Below are positions 28,143 through 39,974 of a stretch of DNA of 64,000 bases, piece after piece. The notes beneath the pieces are model-generated. The model worked only from the letters and a program-made list of their open reading frames with translations. It was not told the DNA's origin and did no database searches. Origin of the DNA: Galerina marginata (taxonomy: Eukaryota > Basidiomycota > Agaricomycetes > Agaricales > Galerinaceae); NCBI GenBank assembly GCA_023014335.1, contig JAECYW010000002.1:3286001-3350000 (forward strand), read 5' to 3'. The position numbers and the translations under genes are program-made. Within the stretch, counting starts at the first letter, position 1, and each line of letters starts with the position of its first letter.

Positions 28143-30157
28143 TGGTGATGGTGGTTGGAGTTGAGCGTCGACAATAACTGAAGTGTGACGAAATAGGCAA
28201 CTATTCCGCTTTCGAGTCATGCACAGCCACTGCAGCATGACTTAACACGTTATGCATCTATTTCACGTCGTCCAGATCATCGTATTACTGAGGGCCGTAT
28301 ATTTCCGAACCCAGATCTTTCTGACTGTATTTTTTGGTTTGGTCTGGCGTTGTTGACACCGTCGATGTTGGACTCGGACTCCAATTCAACACCACGGCCA
28401 TTTTTTAGATTGTTACTGACGTAGATGACCGTCCACCCATCGAAGAGTCCAGATAAAAACGACAGTCATCCAGCTCGCATCGAAGCCTCGGGGCTTCCAG
28501 CCGCAGTGTCATACTCCAACTCAACTCCGGCTCATCTCGCGGCGACACGATCCGCCTGCTCTCTATTATCATCGGGACTCTCTTTCACTCTGCAGTGTTT
28601 ATTTTGCATTACCCGCCTCTGGAAGATCTTCTGCCCGCCATTTTTCCGACAGGACGGCAAACGAAGACAAGGCCTATAATGCAGTTGCTCGCGGATGGCG
28701 CCGAGTTTGATGCGCGGAAACAGCGACTGTGCTGTGTGCTGAGGCTTGTGGGTTGTGTTTTAGTCGCTGGCTTTTCAGTGTTCACCTCTCGCTCACTAAG
28801 GCCTGCGAAACATGTAATGCAGCTAGCTGCCTTTATCCTTGGTCCGACGATCAGTTGGAGCTAAGTTCAGTTGGCAAGAATCCTACATTCGGCTGTAAGC
28901 ATAGGCGTCAATCTAGGATCGAAGATTTGGCTCTACGTCAGCACCTGCTCTCCGTTAATTATAATCCTCTAGTCACTAACTTGATCGGTTAATGGTACGG
29001 AAAAACGATGCGCGAATGTCATGTCCACTGGGTTCTTCGAGTTACAAGGTAACGCTTTAGTGCGAAGCTAAGTATATTAATTCGCTCTCTATTACAACGA
29101 CCAGCATCCGATTCAAATTTATAACAAGGAAAATGAACCCAGATAGTGGTGCCTTCGAGTCTGATTTCCTTCCAGAGGCATAATGGGCGGGATTTATCCG
29201 TTGGTCGTTCCATCCTTTAGACAGCACTGGAGAATCCTGGCCATCTTCCGGGTAGGCTTTCCGTGGTTTGGCTATAGATTCCAAATTACCGCTCGGTGTT
29301 CGATGCTATTTTCCCCTCAGTTACCCCAGATTCCCCGCATTTGTACCGCCAGCTAGGTGCTTTACGCCCAATATATTGTCAAACGTGCCTTGCTGTGGTT
29401 GAACAAATTTATTTAAGCTTGGTGTGCCGTGCATCCGACTCCGGCAATTCTAAGTATCGACTCTCGAGTCTCTCTCTTTTTGCTCAGTAGGTAGAAACAG
29501 AGGTGTCGGAGTCTATCTAAAAAAATCTATGTCGCACCGAATATTGCGTATCATATGTAATGAACCCTCTTCAAACAGCGTTGTGATCTGGCCGAGACGA
29601 CCATAGGGAAAAGCTGGTATTATTGTACAATCGATAAGGGGAAGATTGTGGATTGGGACAAATATAGAGTACGAGATTATCATGGTCTTCGAAGCTCTTC
29701 TAAGGGCGGATTTTATCTCCGTGTCTCGATCATGCGACAAAGTTAACGCCCGTTGGCACATAGTTCCGGACCCACCGACCCGCCAGGGTGCTTTGGATAA
29801 TCTGGTGGAATATGAACGGATGGTACGGGTCCTTCCATGTTTTCTTTCCCGAACTACCATCTCAGCCGGTTCGCCTGACCTTTCGCTAAAGGCGCCTTGG
29901 AACCAAAACCCGCATTCAGACCCGAAACCACCACAGACAGGACCGAAGTTTCTGCGCTTCTGTGCCCACTTTTCAACCACTTCCACCAAATCACCTCTCG
30001 AGGGCAGAAATCTCCCACAGGCAAGTACATCAGTGATGAGGTACTTGGGCGCTGCGGTTCAAGCGAAGGGAGTAAATAGGCGTGAGGAATATTGTTCGTG
30101 CACATGTGCAGTGGCAAGCAACCGTCAATGAACTTGCGCGACGGCCCGTGAGGCTCG
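28143..30157. other. Gene-poor stretch
   Basis: About 2 kb upstream of PRP16 contains only short overlapping frames on both strands. The longest (29646-30131 +, 29513-29989 -) overlap each other, and neither shows a recognisable motif. No RNA gene or repeat is recognised. Confidence 0.4.
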
Positions 30158-30457
30158 GTGTTTGTCCCAAAATATGCTCAGGTCGATACTGGTCGATATA
30201 GCACGGCTCCGAAGGGGCACCCAAAGAAGCACGCGAGAAATCTATACTTCGAATTCTTCAAATCTATGGAGGCAGATCAGCGCCTTAAAAAAAACGTAAT
30301 TAGCAAGTGCCTTGAGTCGAGGATTGCCGCCGATCCGCAAGATGAATACCCTCAATGCTTCAAGCTCGTGAAAATGGGCGACAACATTGCCGGGCGACAT
30401 ATGGATATGCATGAGAATACCTCTTGGAGTTTTGAGATCTTGCCTCTTGGCAAGTAA
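30158..30457 (+). other. Unrecognised open frame (99 codons)
   Basis: This frame codes for a Lys-rich, moderately charged peptide containing HPKKHARNLYFEFFKSME and ending LPLGK. The composition is more protein-like than its neighbours, but no family is recognised and no flanking exon is convincing. It may be an exon of a decayed gene. Confidence 0.2.
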
Positions 30458-30750
30458 GTGTCAAGTCCACATATTTCCTAAGAAACAGATAAGATTCCCA
30501 AATGTAGTGTTCCCAGGTAAAACTGACCCAATGTAACGAATTCTCCAGTGCCTTTCTTTTGTATGTAATATGTATGGGTACCTCCTCCTGCCAAATCGTC
30601 CGTCTATCTTGCAAACCTGTTGATGGTGATGACTACTGAACAAATTTAAAACCAATCCATTAATGACGCACGATGTCGGATATCGTCTGTGGGCCTGAGA
30701 CAGCGTGGAACGCTATCACCGTTGGCGCTGGAAGGAGCTTTCCGGGTTTA

Positions 30751-31410
30751 CTATCCCATTCCAGGAGTTTGACCATTCCAGGAGTTTGACCACTTCGATT
30801 TCCTCAGGCAATTCTTATCCGACTGCCACAAAACTTTGCATATGTACTCTAGTAGTCTATCCCAATAAATATATCCAAAAAAATTGAGAGTTTTACGACT
30901 GCATCCTGCAAAACTCAGAGAGGGTGATTTTGATTACCTTCAAAGGGCCAAGGTATAGCAATGTAGACCCAGATCCAGCCCGATCGCGAAGTCCGCGTCC
31001 CATGAAATTTGGACAAGTCATTTAGGGTATTGGTGCGATCCCAAATACCAAATTTTATATTTGAAAGTGGATTGTATCTTTTAGAACTCGAGGAAAGGTC
31101 GTTTTGCGGTTTTGAAAAGTGACACATCGTGACAGCTTTCCTGGGAACCAGGGCAAACCCGACGAAAAAGTAGCGGTGATTTGTTGTGACAGCACCGTTA
31201 CAGGATGGTCAATCTCCTGGAACCTTCGACTTTTGAGCACCGGAAGGGCTCCGTTGTCGCCTCTCCTCAACTTTCTAAGGAAAAAATTTGATATTCAGAT
31301 ATAAGACAAAATGCCGCATATTCTGGCAAAGTTTAAGGACAGGAGGATAAGTAGTTGCATAGTAATTTGACGAATAGTGATAAATTGGTCAAACTCCTGG
31401 AATGGGATAG
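30751..31410. mobile_element. 660-bp mariner-type MITE with perfect 25-bp TIRs
   Basis: The element begins CTATCCCATTCCAGG at 30751, and its exact reverse complement ends at 31410; the match covers 25 bp on each side. Both ends are bordered by TA (30749-30750 and 31411-31412), the target duplication of Tc1/mariner elements. Part of the TIR is repeated directly after the left end (the 'ttccaggagtttgacca' word occurs twice, about 30760-30792), and a related inverted word sits near 31201-31219. No transposase is encoded, so it must be moved in trans. Confidence 0.88.
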
Positions 31411-31894
31411 TAGAACGCCACTGCACACTCTCCCTCACTGCAGCCGCGACTGTCACGCCCAGGGTCGCTCACGTCGTCGCCTCGGAGATTTCGAGGGCAA
31501 TGTTAAGCATTAAGAACACTGTGGGAGGAATTGTCTGAAGACTACCTTCATGGACCAAGCCAACGGATTTGCGAGAATATACCGTAGCTGCAAGGAGAAC
31601 AAGCTTGACCTTGGAAGAAAACATCCGAATTTTCAGAGAGGAGTAAGAACCTGACTCCAACTCATGATGAAAGAGAGCTGGCAAAGAAGCTAAAGTCCAG
31701 CGACTGACACGGCTTGTTGGTGAGAGCTCCACAAGATATCGGAGCCGCCCAAGAAGAATCGCAGAGTTGGACATTCAGAGTAAGGTGCCCGTAGGCGATG
31801 CCGTGACGCACATGGGTATAAATATGACGAATAGGAATTGTCCTTCAGAATTGCCCGATGGAAAGTATAAATCTGTGGGGAAAAAGTCAAAGAA
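31411..31894. other. Unassigned stretch between MITE and mL38 gene
   Basis: Frames are open on both strands (for example 31469-31774 - and 31767-32195 +) but overlap each other and show no known motif. Nothing is supported here. Confidence 0.35.
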
Positions 31895-33719
31895 TCACGA
31901 AGTGAGGTGCGTGCGAACCATCACGAGAGCGGCGGTGGGTTGGGAAGTCGTCTGCAGGTGCAGTTTCAGAGTTGGCGTCGGCCAGTGGGAATATGGCCAA
32001 TTAGACATATTAGTATTTGGAGTATTCCACAGCGAGGGTATTACAGGGTCGTCTATAGGATATACTTTTTCTGCTGCTTCATTTGAGCATAGGGGTCGAA
32101 TTTGGGTGGCTGACCATAACGAGGCTCTTCTTGCTCTAAATGAAAAAGCAGCGAAGCAGTTAGGGGAGGTTGCCAGCACTATCGTACGAAAATAACAACA
32201 CTCGCCTAGGAAGTCTTTGTAAATCGCTGAGACATCCTCGTCCCATATCTCTCGCCACATATGTGCTCCTCCACCGTTAGCACCGTCCAAATCCCACCTT
32301 TCCGCAAATGCTCGCATATCGAAACCAAGGCGGTCTGAAGCATTCAGGGCCGGGATGTCGAGGTAGGCGGAGGTAGGCTCTGTGCCAGCTCGTGAGGCCG
32401 CAGCAAGTGTGTAACCTGATGCCTTTAAAGGAGGCTGAGGCAAGAGAAGGCAAACGTATCGATGATACGGCGTGCCTCGCTGAGGATGAGGTGGAATATA
32501 CGATGTATGGTCATTGAGATTTGTAAGGTTTGAGGACGTGGCAGAGAGGGGAATGTTGGGTCTGTAGCCGAGATTAATGAGGTAAAAATACTACGAAAGG
32601 CACCGAGGACTCACTTCATCCAATGTAGGAAGGTTGTGAAAGTCTCGGCTTCGGGGTGCGGTACGTCTGAAAGGAAAAGGTTGAGAACGAGCATTCATAG
32701 GCGTAAATACGCAACAAACATACCAGGGTCAATGAGAAGCATGGTATACAAACGTACATCGGTGTGGAACACGGTCGCGTACAACTTGGGAGGGACGAGA
32801 GTCTGAAAATTTACACATAAACCAAATTCTTGTGCGCCGAAGCCGAGAAGATGAGATCACCTGTTTAGACTTCAAAAATACGCCAGGTTCAACTTGTCCT
32901 TGTACCTTGCCTGTCTTGTGAAAATCGCTTGGTAAAGTACGCGCAGCAACGTGTAAATCGATACTGGGTCGGATAACGGGGAGAACATCCGGAACGACAC
33001 CCATTTGATAGATACGCTCCATCTAATATAGAGTTTAGGTTCTATTTAGTGCCCAAGACCAAAAAAAGAGTGACACACCAATAGGTCGAGATTTCCATCC
33101 TTTCTCCATTTCTGTTCCAGTAAATGCCTATGGGTTACATTTGACATATCGGCTGATGAAACACGTCAGTGGGTGAAGTTTTGAAGACAAAAAAGGACCC
33201 ACCCATCGCGTTGTTGACTGACCATCGAACATGCGGAAGGTTAATTTCGCTCTGAACTTGTATGATGTTCAGCTTCTCCAACAGCTTCTCAAGTTCTTCG
33301 TCCAAAGTCTGCATCTCCTTCTCAACCGAAGTTTGTCCATTTTCCGTGAGCTTTTTCTGAAGAGTACTGTACAAGGCTTCTTTCTCGTCGATAGCCTTCT
33401 GCAGGACACTGACTTCGGCTTTCAGGTTGTGGCTGTCATGGTGTAGGTATTGGAGAGCCAGGTCGTAGGCAGGTATCACGCCTTGGGGAAGTGCGCGGTT
33501 CCATTTCCGCGGGTTTTCGAGCGATATCGATGGTCGCTTTGTCGTGTTGCGCTTTCGTCTTCCCTGTGTTTTGGATTCGGCTAGGTTGGTAGACGAGGCG
33601 TCGACAAGTAGCGGAGCAACTTGAGAGGCGCTTGAAGCCATGCTTAAAGTAGCATTTCCTCTCGTCTGTTTCGAAAGGGATCTGGGGACTGTTGAGGACA
33701 GCCTGCGGACAGTGAACAT
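31895..33719 (-). CDS. Mitochondrial large-subunit ribosomal protein mL38 (PEBP-like)
   Basis: This is a component of the mitochondrial ribosome (yeast MRPL35 family) with a phosphatidylethanolamine-binding-protein fold. The start at 33719 (MFTVRRLSSTVPRSL) gives an Arg/Ser-rich mitochondrial presequence. A coiled coil follows at about 33260-33420 (KAIDEKEALYSTLQKKL...), then the family segment VRWSVNNAMADMSNVTHRH over an intron. The PEBP region reads GQVEPGVFLKSKQ, LYTMLLIDPDVPHP, FLHWM, HTSYIPPHPQRGTPYHRYV and FDMRAFAERWDL. Conserved sequence ends at AIYKDFLGE (about 32205). The reading frame then stays open to 31895 with about 100 residues that do not look like the family's usual C-terminus, so the true stop or a last exon is uncertain. 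Confidence 0.85.
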
Positions 33720-34362
33720 TGTGGTTCCGGAGATGATGAACGCGGTATACCAATATTTTTTTGGACGCGACTTTGTTTGGTTGTGACTTCCGTTTGTTAC
33801 ACCGGCTTCAACTTGGAACAAGCAAACTTGGGGACGGATATCAATTTCCTCGTAAAAGCTCTATTCGGCTGCAAGAGAATGGGACAAGATAGACTAACTA
33901 TGTAGAGTATGGGGTAAATAATTATAGTATGGCAAATTTATCAACAGCAGTTGCTCAACCTACACCCAAGTAAAAAAACAGACAAGACTAAGGAGTAGCA
34001 GCAGCGGCGCAAAAGGCGGCTGTAATAGATAGCAAGGCATAAAATGTGTCGGTAGAGGTGTCAGCCCATTATGGGATGCGGAGGGGTAACGCAGAGATTG
34101 GTATATGTCAACAAGCCAAGAAGGGATATAGCGCAGTAATATGCGCAGAGACCAGCCAAGGAAGAGGATGGGAAGGCAGTGGGAATGCATGGATATGGTT
34201 ACAATGGGGTGCAGGAGCGAGAAGAAAGGCAGGCAAATATACAGTAATAACAATATGCAGTGACAGCAACAAGCAGACGACGGGGTCGAGAAGGCCTTGG
34301 AGGTGCGGTAGAGGGATGCGTAGGGAGGAATAGAAGTACTACTTTTCGGGCGACGGAATGGA
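33720..34362. other. Intergenic region between mL38 and FYVE genes
   Basis: This contains the mL38 promoter and the 3' UTR of the FYVE gene. A 196-codon minus frame at 33960-34550 is low-complexity and overlaps the FYVE gene end in another frame. I do not consider it a gene. Confidence 0.4.
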
Positions 34363-35425
34363 TTAAAAAGTCGACAAGTTAAATGGACTCCGCGACAGGG
34401 TGATTGGTTCGGGCTCTCTGGGGAAACGATATTGGAAAGCGCCATCTTTAACGACAGGATTGAGTCTTCGCTGTCGTTCAAGTAGCTCGTCTTGCTCCAT
34501 CTGAATCTCGTACGGGGCTTTGCCACCTGGAATGGGCTGGCGATATCCAACTAAAACCGGGGACTGCTTCGGCTCCCAACGGCCACCACCAGAGGCCTTG
34601 CAGATGGAGCTTGAACGGCGGAGAGGATAGGCGTCTAGTTCACCGTAAGAGCGTTCAAGATCCTGGGGCAAGGTTTGTTGGGATGTCCGGATGACGAGGC
34701 GTCTAGAGATGCGGGTGGGAATACTGTTGGACGAAGACTGAGTGTCGAGACTGGAGACACTAGGTGTGTTGCGGAGAGACTGGGATCTTCGATTGAAGGA
34801 GGGATGAGGGGGAAAGTTATCGGATGAGAGGGACAGGGATGGATTGCTGCTGGCGGGTGATGACGGCGTCTCAGGACTGGGAGAAGGAGAGGAGACGGGA
34901 AATATGAGCATGGTGATGGGATGTGACAGAACGCGCTTGAAGGATGGGCGTGTGACCTCTGGCGTATGTGGGGTCGTAGGACAGCCATGGATTTGGTCCC
35001 AGCAGTCATCGCAGACGCGTGAGTCCACAATTGGAGAGATGGGGGACTCGAACGCGGAGAGAGGGACGTTGCGCGGGGGCTGGAGGAACGCCAGATTTGA
35101 CGTGTCGAGAAGGGGAGTTGTACGAGACGTGCATGCGCCACAGAAGACGCCTCCGCATTTACGACAGTGCTGGAGATGGCATAAGCGTGGTTGGGAGCGA
35201 GAAAGACAGAGAACGTACGTGTTTGCGCTCGAAAAGGGAGAAGGGAACGCGACAGTAGAAGTTGTCGCAGGTAGTCGACGACGAGTCGGGCTAGAAAGCA
35301 TACGAGTTAGGGCGGACATGGGGTATTGGCGGGCAGGGACTGACCTTCCAGAGTTGCTTCGCAAGGAGCACAGCCAAGTGCTCGTTGGGGCGATCGACGA
35401 CGGAGGCGGAGGAGGAGGAGAGCAT
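34363..35425 (-). CDS. FYVE zinc-finger protein
   Basis: The FYVE domain binds phosphatidylinositol 3-phosphate on endosomes. The start at 35425 (MLSSSSASVVDRPNEHL) gives a short leader ending AKQLWK before the first intron. The domain then has WKPD (the WxxD motif), CDNFYC, RKHHCRKCGGVFCGACTSR (the basic signature, interrupted by an intron inside RKH|HCR) and the last zinc pair VCDDCW. The remainder, about 230 residues, is Ser/Pro-rich and probably disordered. A weakly conserved block YRQPIPGGKAPYEIQMEQDE is followed by the end SPFNLSTF. A frame starting at an upstream ATG (35445) also reads through but gives a wrong protein before the first intron, so 35425 is preferred. Confidence 0.85.
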
Positions 35426-37877
35426 GATGGGATAGTTGGCACCAATACGCGCCGCTTGGTTAAGTACCATCCCTCATCTCAGATCCATCGAGATCCGTCG
35501 GAAGAATTGCCGGCATCCTCCTGTCACGTCACACTTTTTCGCGCTCCGATGTTCTCCCCATTTTCTTTTTTTTTTCTTCTTGACAACGCGTCCGCGGACT
35601 TGCTTTTGCCCCAATAATCCTCCAAAAAAGTGTCGTGTGCGCTTCTATTACTAACCCATGTGGTTCTTATCCCGCCACTCCTCCCGCCCCCCTGTTTTGG
35701 CGGGCGCCTCCACCACCCCGTTCCTCACAACATATTGCATGGACACAGTCCCCGCAACTGATATCGTGCAACTACGTGCTTGTAGTGGGCAACCGTAGCC
35801 GTGCCCAAGCGCAGACCCCTACGCGTATTCATCCGTTTCTTCGTTCTCCCATTTTGCTTCCATGCCGGTTGCTCATGCTTCATGCGGTTCATACCGCAGA
35901 TCCGCACCGGGACCTCTCCCGAATTTCAATTCTCTTCCACCTCAACCTTTTGCCTGCTCTTCCCGCTTCATTCGATCCATGGCGAGAATTTATCACACTC
36001 TTTTTTCGATATCCGTACCCTGCCCGTGCCCGTATCACAAGCATCTCCACACCCCGACATCAGCTTGCTCGTATTTCTCAAATCCACAAATGGGGACTTG
36101 CAACGTAAAAAGGGTCATCAAATCATGAAAATATTAATGTTGATGGATAGATCACGTGGCAGACGCCGCTGAAATCGCGGATTCAATTCGTAGTCTTACC
36201 GCATTGGACACTGTCAGGTACAGTAGGTGGGACCCGTCTTCATGAATGTTCGCATCCCATTCAAAACTACTATGAAAAGGCCACTTAAGCCTCTCTATCA
36301 ATAGTTCATTACCGCCTTACATTTTATCTTTTGATTTATGTGGCTTCTAGTTTCTCTTGTGCGTCTTGGTGAATGCTTTTTTTTACTGGCTTTCATTTGT
36401 CGGAATTGCCGAACATTTAAATTCAACCTATCTGTGTCTTGTGAGAAATCCATTCTGCTTTCTCGTTATTCTTAACGCCATTCATATTCATTCATATTCA
36501 TCCCTAGTCTTTTTGCGCAAGATTCTTTATGCTTCGTACCTCTCACTCAAGATTCAGCTCCAGCTTCAACCCCATTTCCTTTCTCCACCCCCACCGTTCC
36601 GAATCCCGCTACGAACCTGCAAGATGTCGCACTGGCCGCCGGCCCGTACTCATCTTCGGACCAGGTTTAATTGAGAAATGCATGGTCGTCCTGGCACCAT
36701 TACATACACCGACCGTATCCCAGGACGAGCTTCCCTGCATACAACTGTAAAAGGACATCAATAATTGAGCTAACCATCTTGGAATGCACCTGAAGTTCCC
36801 CAATCCACATCCCCGCCCCGTTAGACCTTTCTTGGTCAAGGTCGAACGTCGTGCCTTCCTATAACCTAAAGGTTTGACTCGGAAAATTTTTTTTGACATG
36901 ATTCGTATTCCGTCGTGAGGTCACCCTGCTGTCAGAATTGCAAGCCTTGGGTTTTGAACTGTAAACTCTTTCGAAGAACTACGCTCTCAATGATTTACGG
37001 TGTAGAGTGAACGAACCTTCCAATTAGGCAAGTTCAATATGTTCTCCGTTGGATTATACCACACATGTTCATGAGAAAGAGTTAGAAAAGGCTGCTTCTT
37101 TATGATGCACGACGCTCCTCGTTGCCCCAATCGGCACACCATTCATGTATCAGCCTTGAGTAGCACGCAGAAGAAGTAAGCGATAGCCACCCGCGCCGTT
37201 GACATGGCTTCGACAATCGCATCTGAACTTGAATTTGCGTGGGCCATTGAGAACACTCAGGTCTGTCCAGGTAGGTCCAGGTGCGCTTCGAAATGACGAG
37301 ACACTTGAAGATTTGCCATATCGAAAGTATGTTGGGATGATACGGAATTATTACCCTACCTAATTTCAGCTAATTTCACAGCCTGCGGCAGAGGCGATTC
37401 TCACTGGGGCTAGTTTTTGTCTGTTCTTGTACTCGAACGGTACCTCAAGGTACCCGTTTCATTCTGGTCCGTCGGCGCTTAGCATTGGCTTTGAATTCGA
37501 TTCTCGTATTAGTAGAGCAATACGTGGTTGGTCTACAAGGCCATGGATTATCGAATCTTGACTTCCAACCGATATGAATGCTTATCATTCGCAGATCGTT
37601 AAGAAGCCAGGGCAAGGACGAGGCTGGATAACAGTAATTGGACAGGCAGTCTAATCAGCAGACAGAATCCATTTTTGAACTGGTTGGCGGTTACAATACA
37701 ACGACAAGATAGGCGCCATGCATGCTATTTTGGAGAGCGACAGGTTCCATTCTAATCTCGGGCACACATTACGCCGTATACTATAGAGCAGCTTGAACTG
37801 TTAGGGAGGAGGTAAATAAATGGTTAGAGTTTGGAACGTACCTAACATTCTCCCTTGTGAAGGAAGGAATCCGGGGC
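35426..37877. other. 2.4-kb intergenic region without supported gene
   Basis: The part nearest the FYVE start is pyrimidine-rich (for example 35560-35580, 35680-35720) and probably promoter. A short direct repeat (tattcattca, near 36478-36500) is present. Frames at 35635-36172 and 36357-36674 are not convincing, because they lack motifs and overlap each other. Confidence 0.4.
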
Positions 37878-39565
37878 TTACTGAGTGTTGAAATAACTCT
37901 CGACAACACGAAGTAACATCCTATGTTCCATACCATCGAGCAAAACATGTGTCCGAGGCTTGAAAGGCCAAATGGTGTCATGTTCAATTTGAGAACGAGC
38001 AGACACAGGTCCAGAGAGCTGCAGAAAGCTGGTCAGAGCTGAGTCATCCCTCTCCATCCTTCGTTTCCGGTCGTGGCGACTAAGAACGTCCACAAAGTAG
38101 CTCAATACAGTTTTTTTCAGGAGCTGAAGCCGTGTTGACTTTGAATTACTGGGGCCGAAACAGGCCGCGCTGTTGTCGATATCTGGAAGAAGGTCGCACT
38201 TTGCCAGAGCTGCAATAAGGATCTGCAAACAGCTACATAGATACCATAGCGTATCCTTTACAGCAATACGCATCACCCGTCGAGGGTGATCGCGTTCAGA
38301 AGTATAGTCGACAATTTGTGCAGCCCTGTCCGCGAGGATTTGGTCAAGGTGACGCATTGCTTCCAATATCAAAGAATGGACCATAATAGATAACTCTACG
38401 GAGAAGTTTTCGACTTGAATCCTTGCTGTTTTGAGTTCCTTGCCGAGACGGGATTCCGAGCATGATAATATGGTTGCGCAAGCGGCCACGATGATGCTTT
38501 GGAAAAGTGCAAGCAGTGCTGGGCGGCCGTCAGGGCATTCGGGAGCTCCTCCGCGATTGCCGCTCGCAAGACCCAACGAACGCTCCAAGTATTTTGTAGA
38601 AATTAATAAGAAAGCTCGGATAACGGGGATCAAGATAGCAGTCTGCAGCTGGTTCAACAAGGCGTCGAAAGGACCTGCACCACAATCGTCAAGAGAATCG
38701 GACGGGAAAAGGGCCACGACAGGAAGCGACTTCTCGATTATGAGTCGTAGTAGGATATCGAATGTTCCTAGGCGGTCGAGATTCATTTCTTTCTTAACCG
38801 TAAAATCCAGAGAAACGGATAAGGCATCAATAGCGCGACGTGTGGCCAACAGGAAAGCGCTTTCTGGAAATCTTGGTCGGTCCTGTAAAGCCACGAGTTC
38901 AAAGAATGCGTCCAAGGTTTCAAATAAGCGTATACCACCTAACAGCGAAGTCGGATTTTCATCTTGTACGAAGGTGTGTTCATTGAAGTATAAACCAGGT
39001 ATCGGCCAGATATAAACCCACCATAATGCATCAAGGACTTCAAATCGACAGGCTTTTCTGATTTACCATCCAGCCGACCTGTATCATCAACAAGGCGGGC
39101 CGCGGCTTTCTGCTTTGGTTTCTTCTTGTTAGGTGCATCTCGTCGTACTGGAGTCACTGATCGGCGTGGAGATGTCGAACGATTACTCGAATCAGTGGGT
39201 TTTATTGCGGTGTTGTTGGAGTAGATGAAGGACTCTGTTACCAAAAAGAAATAAGCATGCAAGGGAAGCAGACCGATCTTCCTACGAATTTGTGCCGCTT
39301 CAAGACCCTCTTTCAATATTTGACACTTTTTTTCTAGTTTAAGCGCTCGATCCTTCCACATCTTTTCATGACCGCCGCAATGAGGTTGATTCGGGGATAT
39401 TTTCGATCTTAGTTCGAGTACATATGCTGCATTCGGGATACGGTGTATTAAAACAAACGTTGAATAATAAGAATGTAAATTCTTACAGAAGCATGACTGA
39501 TTAGAGGGCTTTGACTTCAGAACTGTTAATGCCTGGACAAAAGGTTGCGTTGCAATGTTGTACAT
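37878..39565 (-). CDS. Candidate meiotic DNA double-strand-break protein MEI4
   Basis: MEI4/Rec24 proteins, with REC114, help Spo11 make meiotic DNA breaks. Starting at 39565 and splicing small introns, the N-terminus reads MYNIATQPFVQALTVLKSKP followed by SNQSCFSYVLELRSK. This resembles the short conserved N-terminal block of animal MEI4, where an A-hydrophobic stretch is followed by SKP and a Ser-rich turn. A predicted coiled coil (WKDRALKLEKKCQILKEGLE) comes next, then a Ser/Arg/Lys-rich linker. The C-terminal all-helical region starts RLFETLDAFFELVALQ with P..P.S.F spacing like the corresponding animal segment. It ends VESYFNTQ. The assignment rests on weak remote similarity recalled by eye; otherwise it is an unrecognised helical protein. 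A start further upstream in the same frame (39736) is possible. Confidence 0.5.
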
Positions 39566-39974
39566 TAATTGACAAAGACAAACAAACGAGCAAGATGCGC
39601 AGTCGATCCATGTCTGAGGCCATAACTCGCCGTTGGCCTTGAAAAGGTCATGAAAGTGGGATGGGATGGACGTTTGTTCAGAAACCTTCTGGGTCCTCCT
39701 TTGTGCGTGACCAGGATATGCCATATGTGACAGCAATATGTTAGGACATAAAGACGACAGCTAGACTAAGTAATCTAAAGCTAAGTACAGGAAACGGACA
39801 ATAAGGTAATCTATCATATCCTGCAGTAAGCCTATATAAGAAGCGTTGGGATCCTTAATGTTTCCGTGCTTGTCTCCGCTAACCTCCAAAAAATACGAGT
39901 CCTTTCATGATGCATGTTCGTCACGTTGCTGGTCTGGAGAGAATTATGACACAGCCAAACAGCAGGAGAAAAGA

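Noticed and set aside
31767..32195. 142-codon plus-strand frame
   Set aside because: It overlaps the unusual end of mL38 and shows no motif. It was considered as the cause of the altered mL38 end but is not supported.
34844..35617. 257-codon frame on the plus strand
   Set aside because: It lies antisense to the FYVE gene and its composition mirrors the GC-rich Ser/Pro coding on the other strand.
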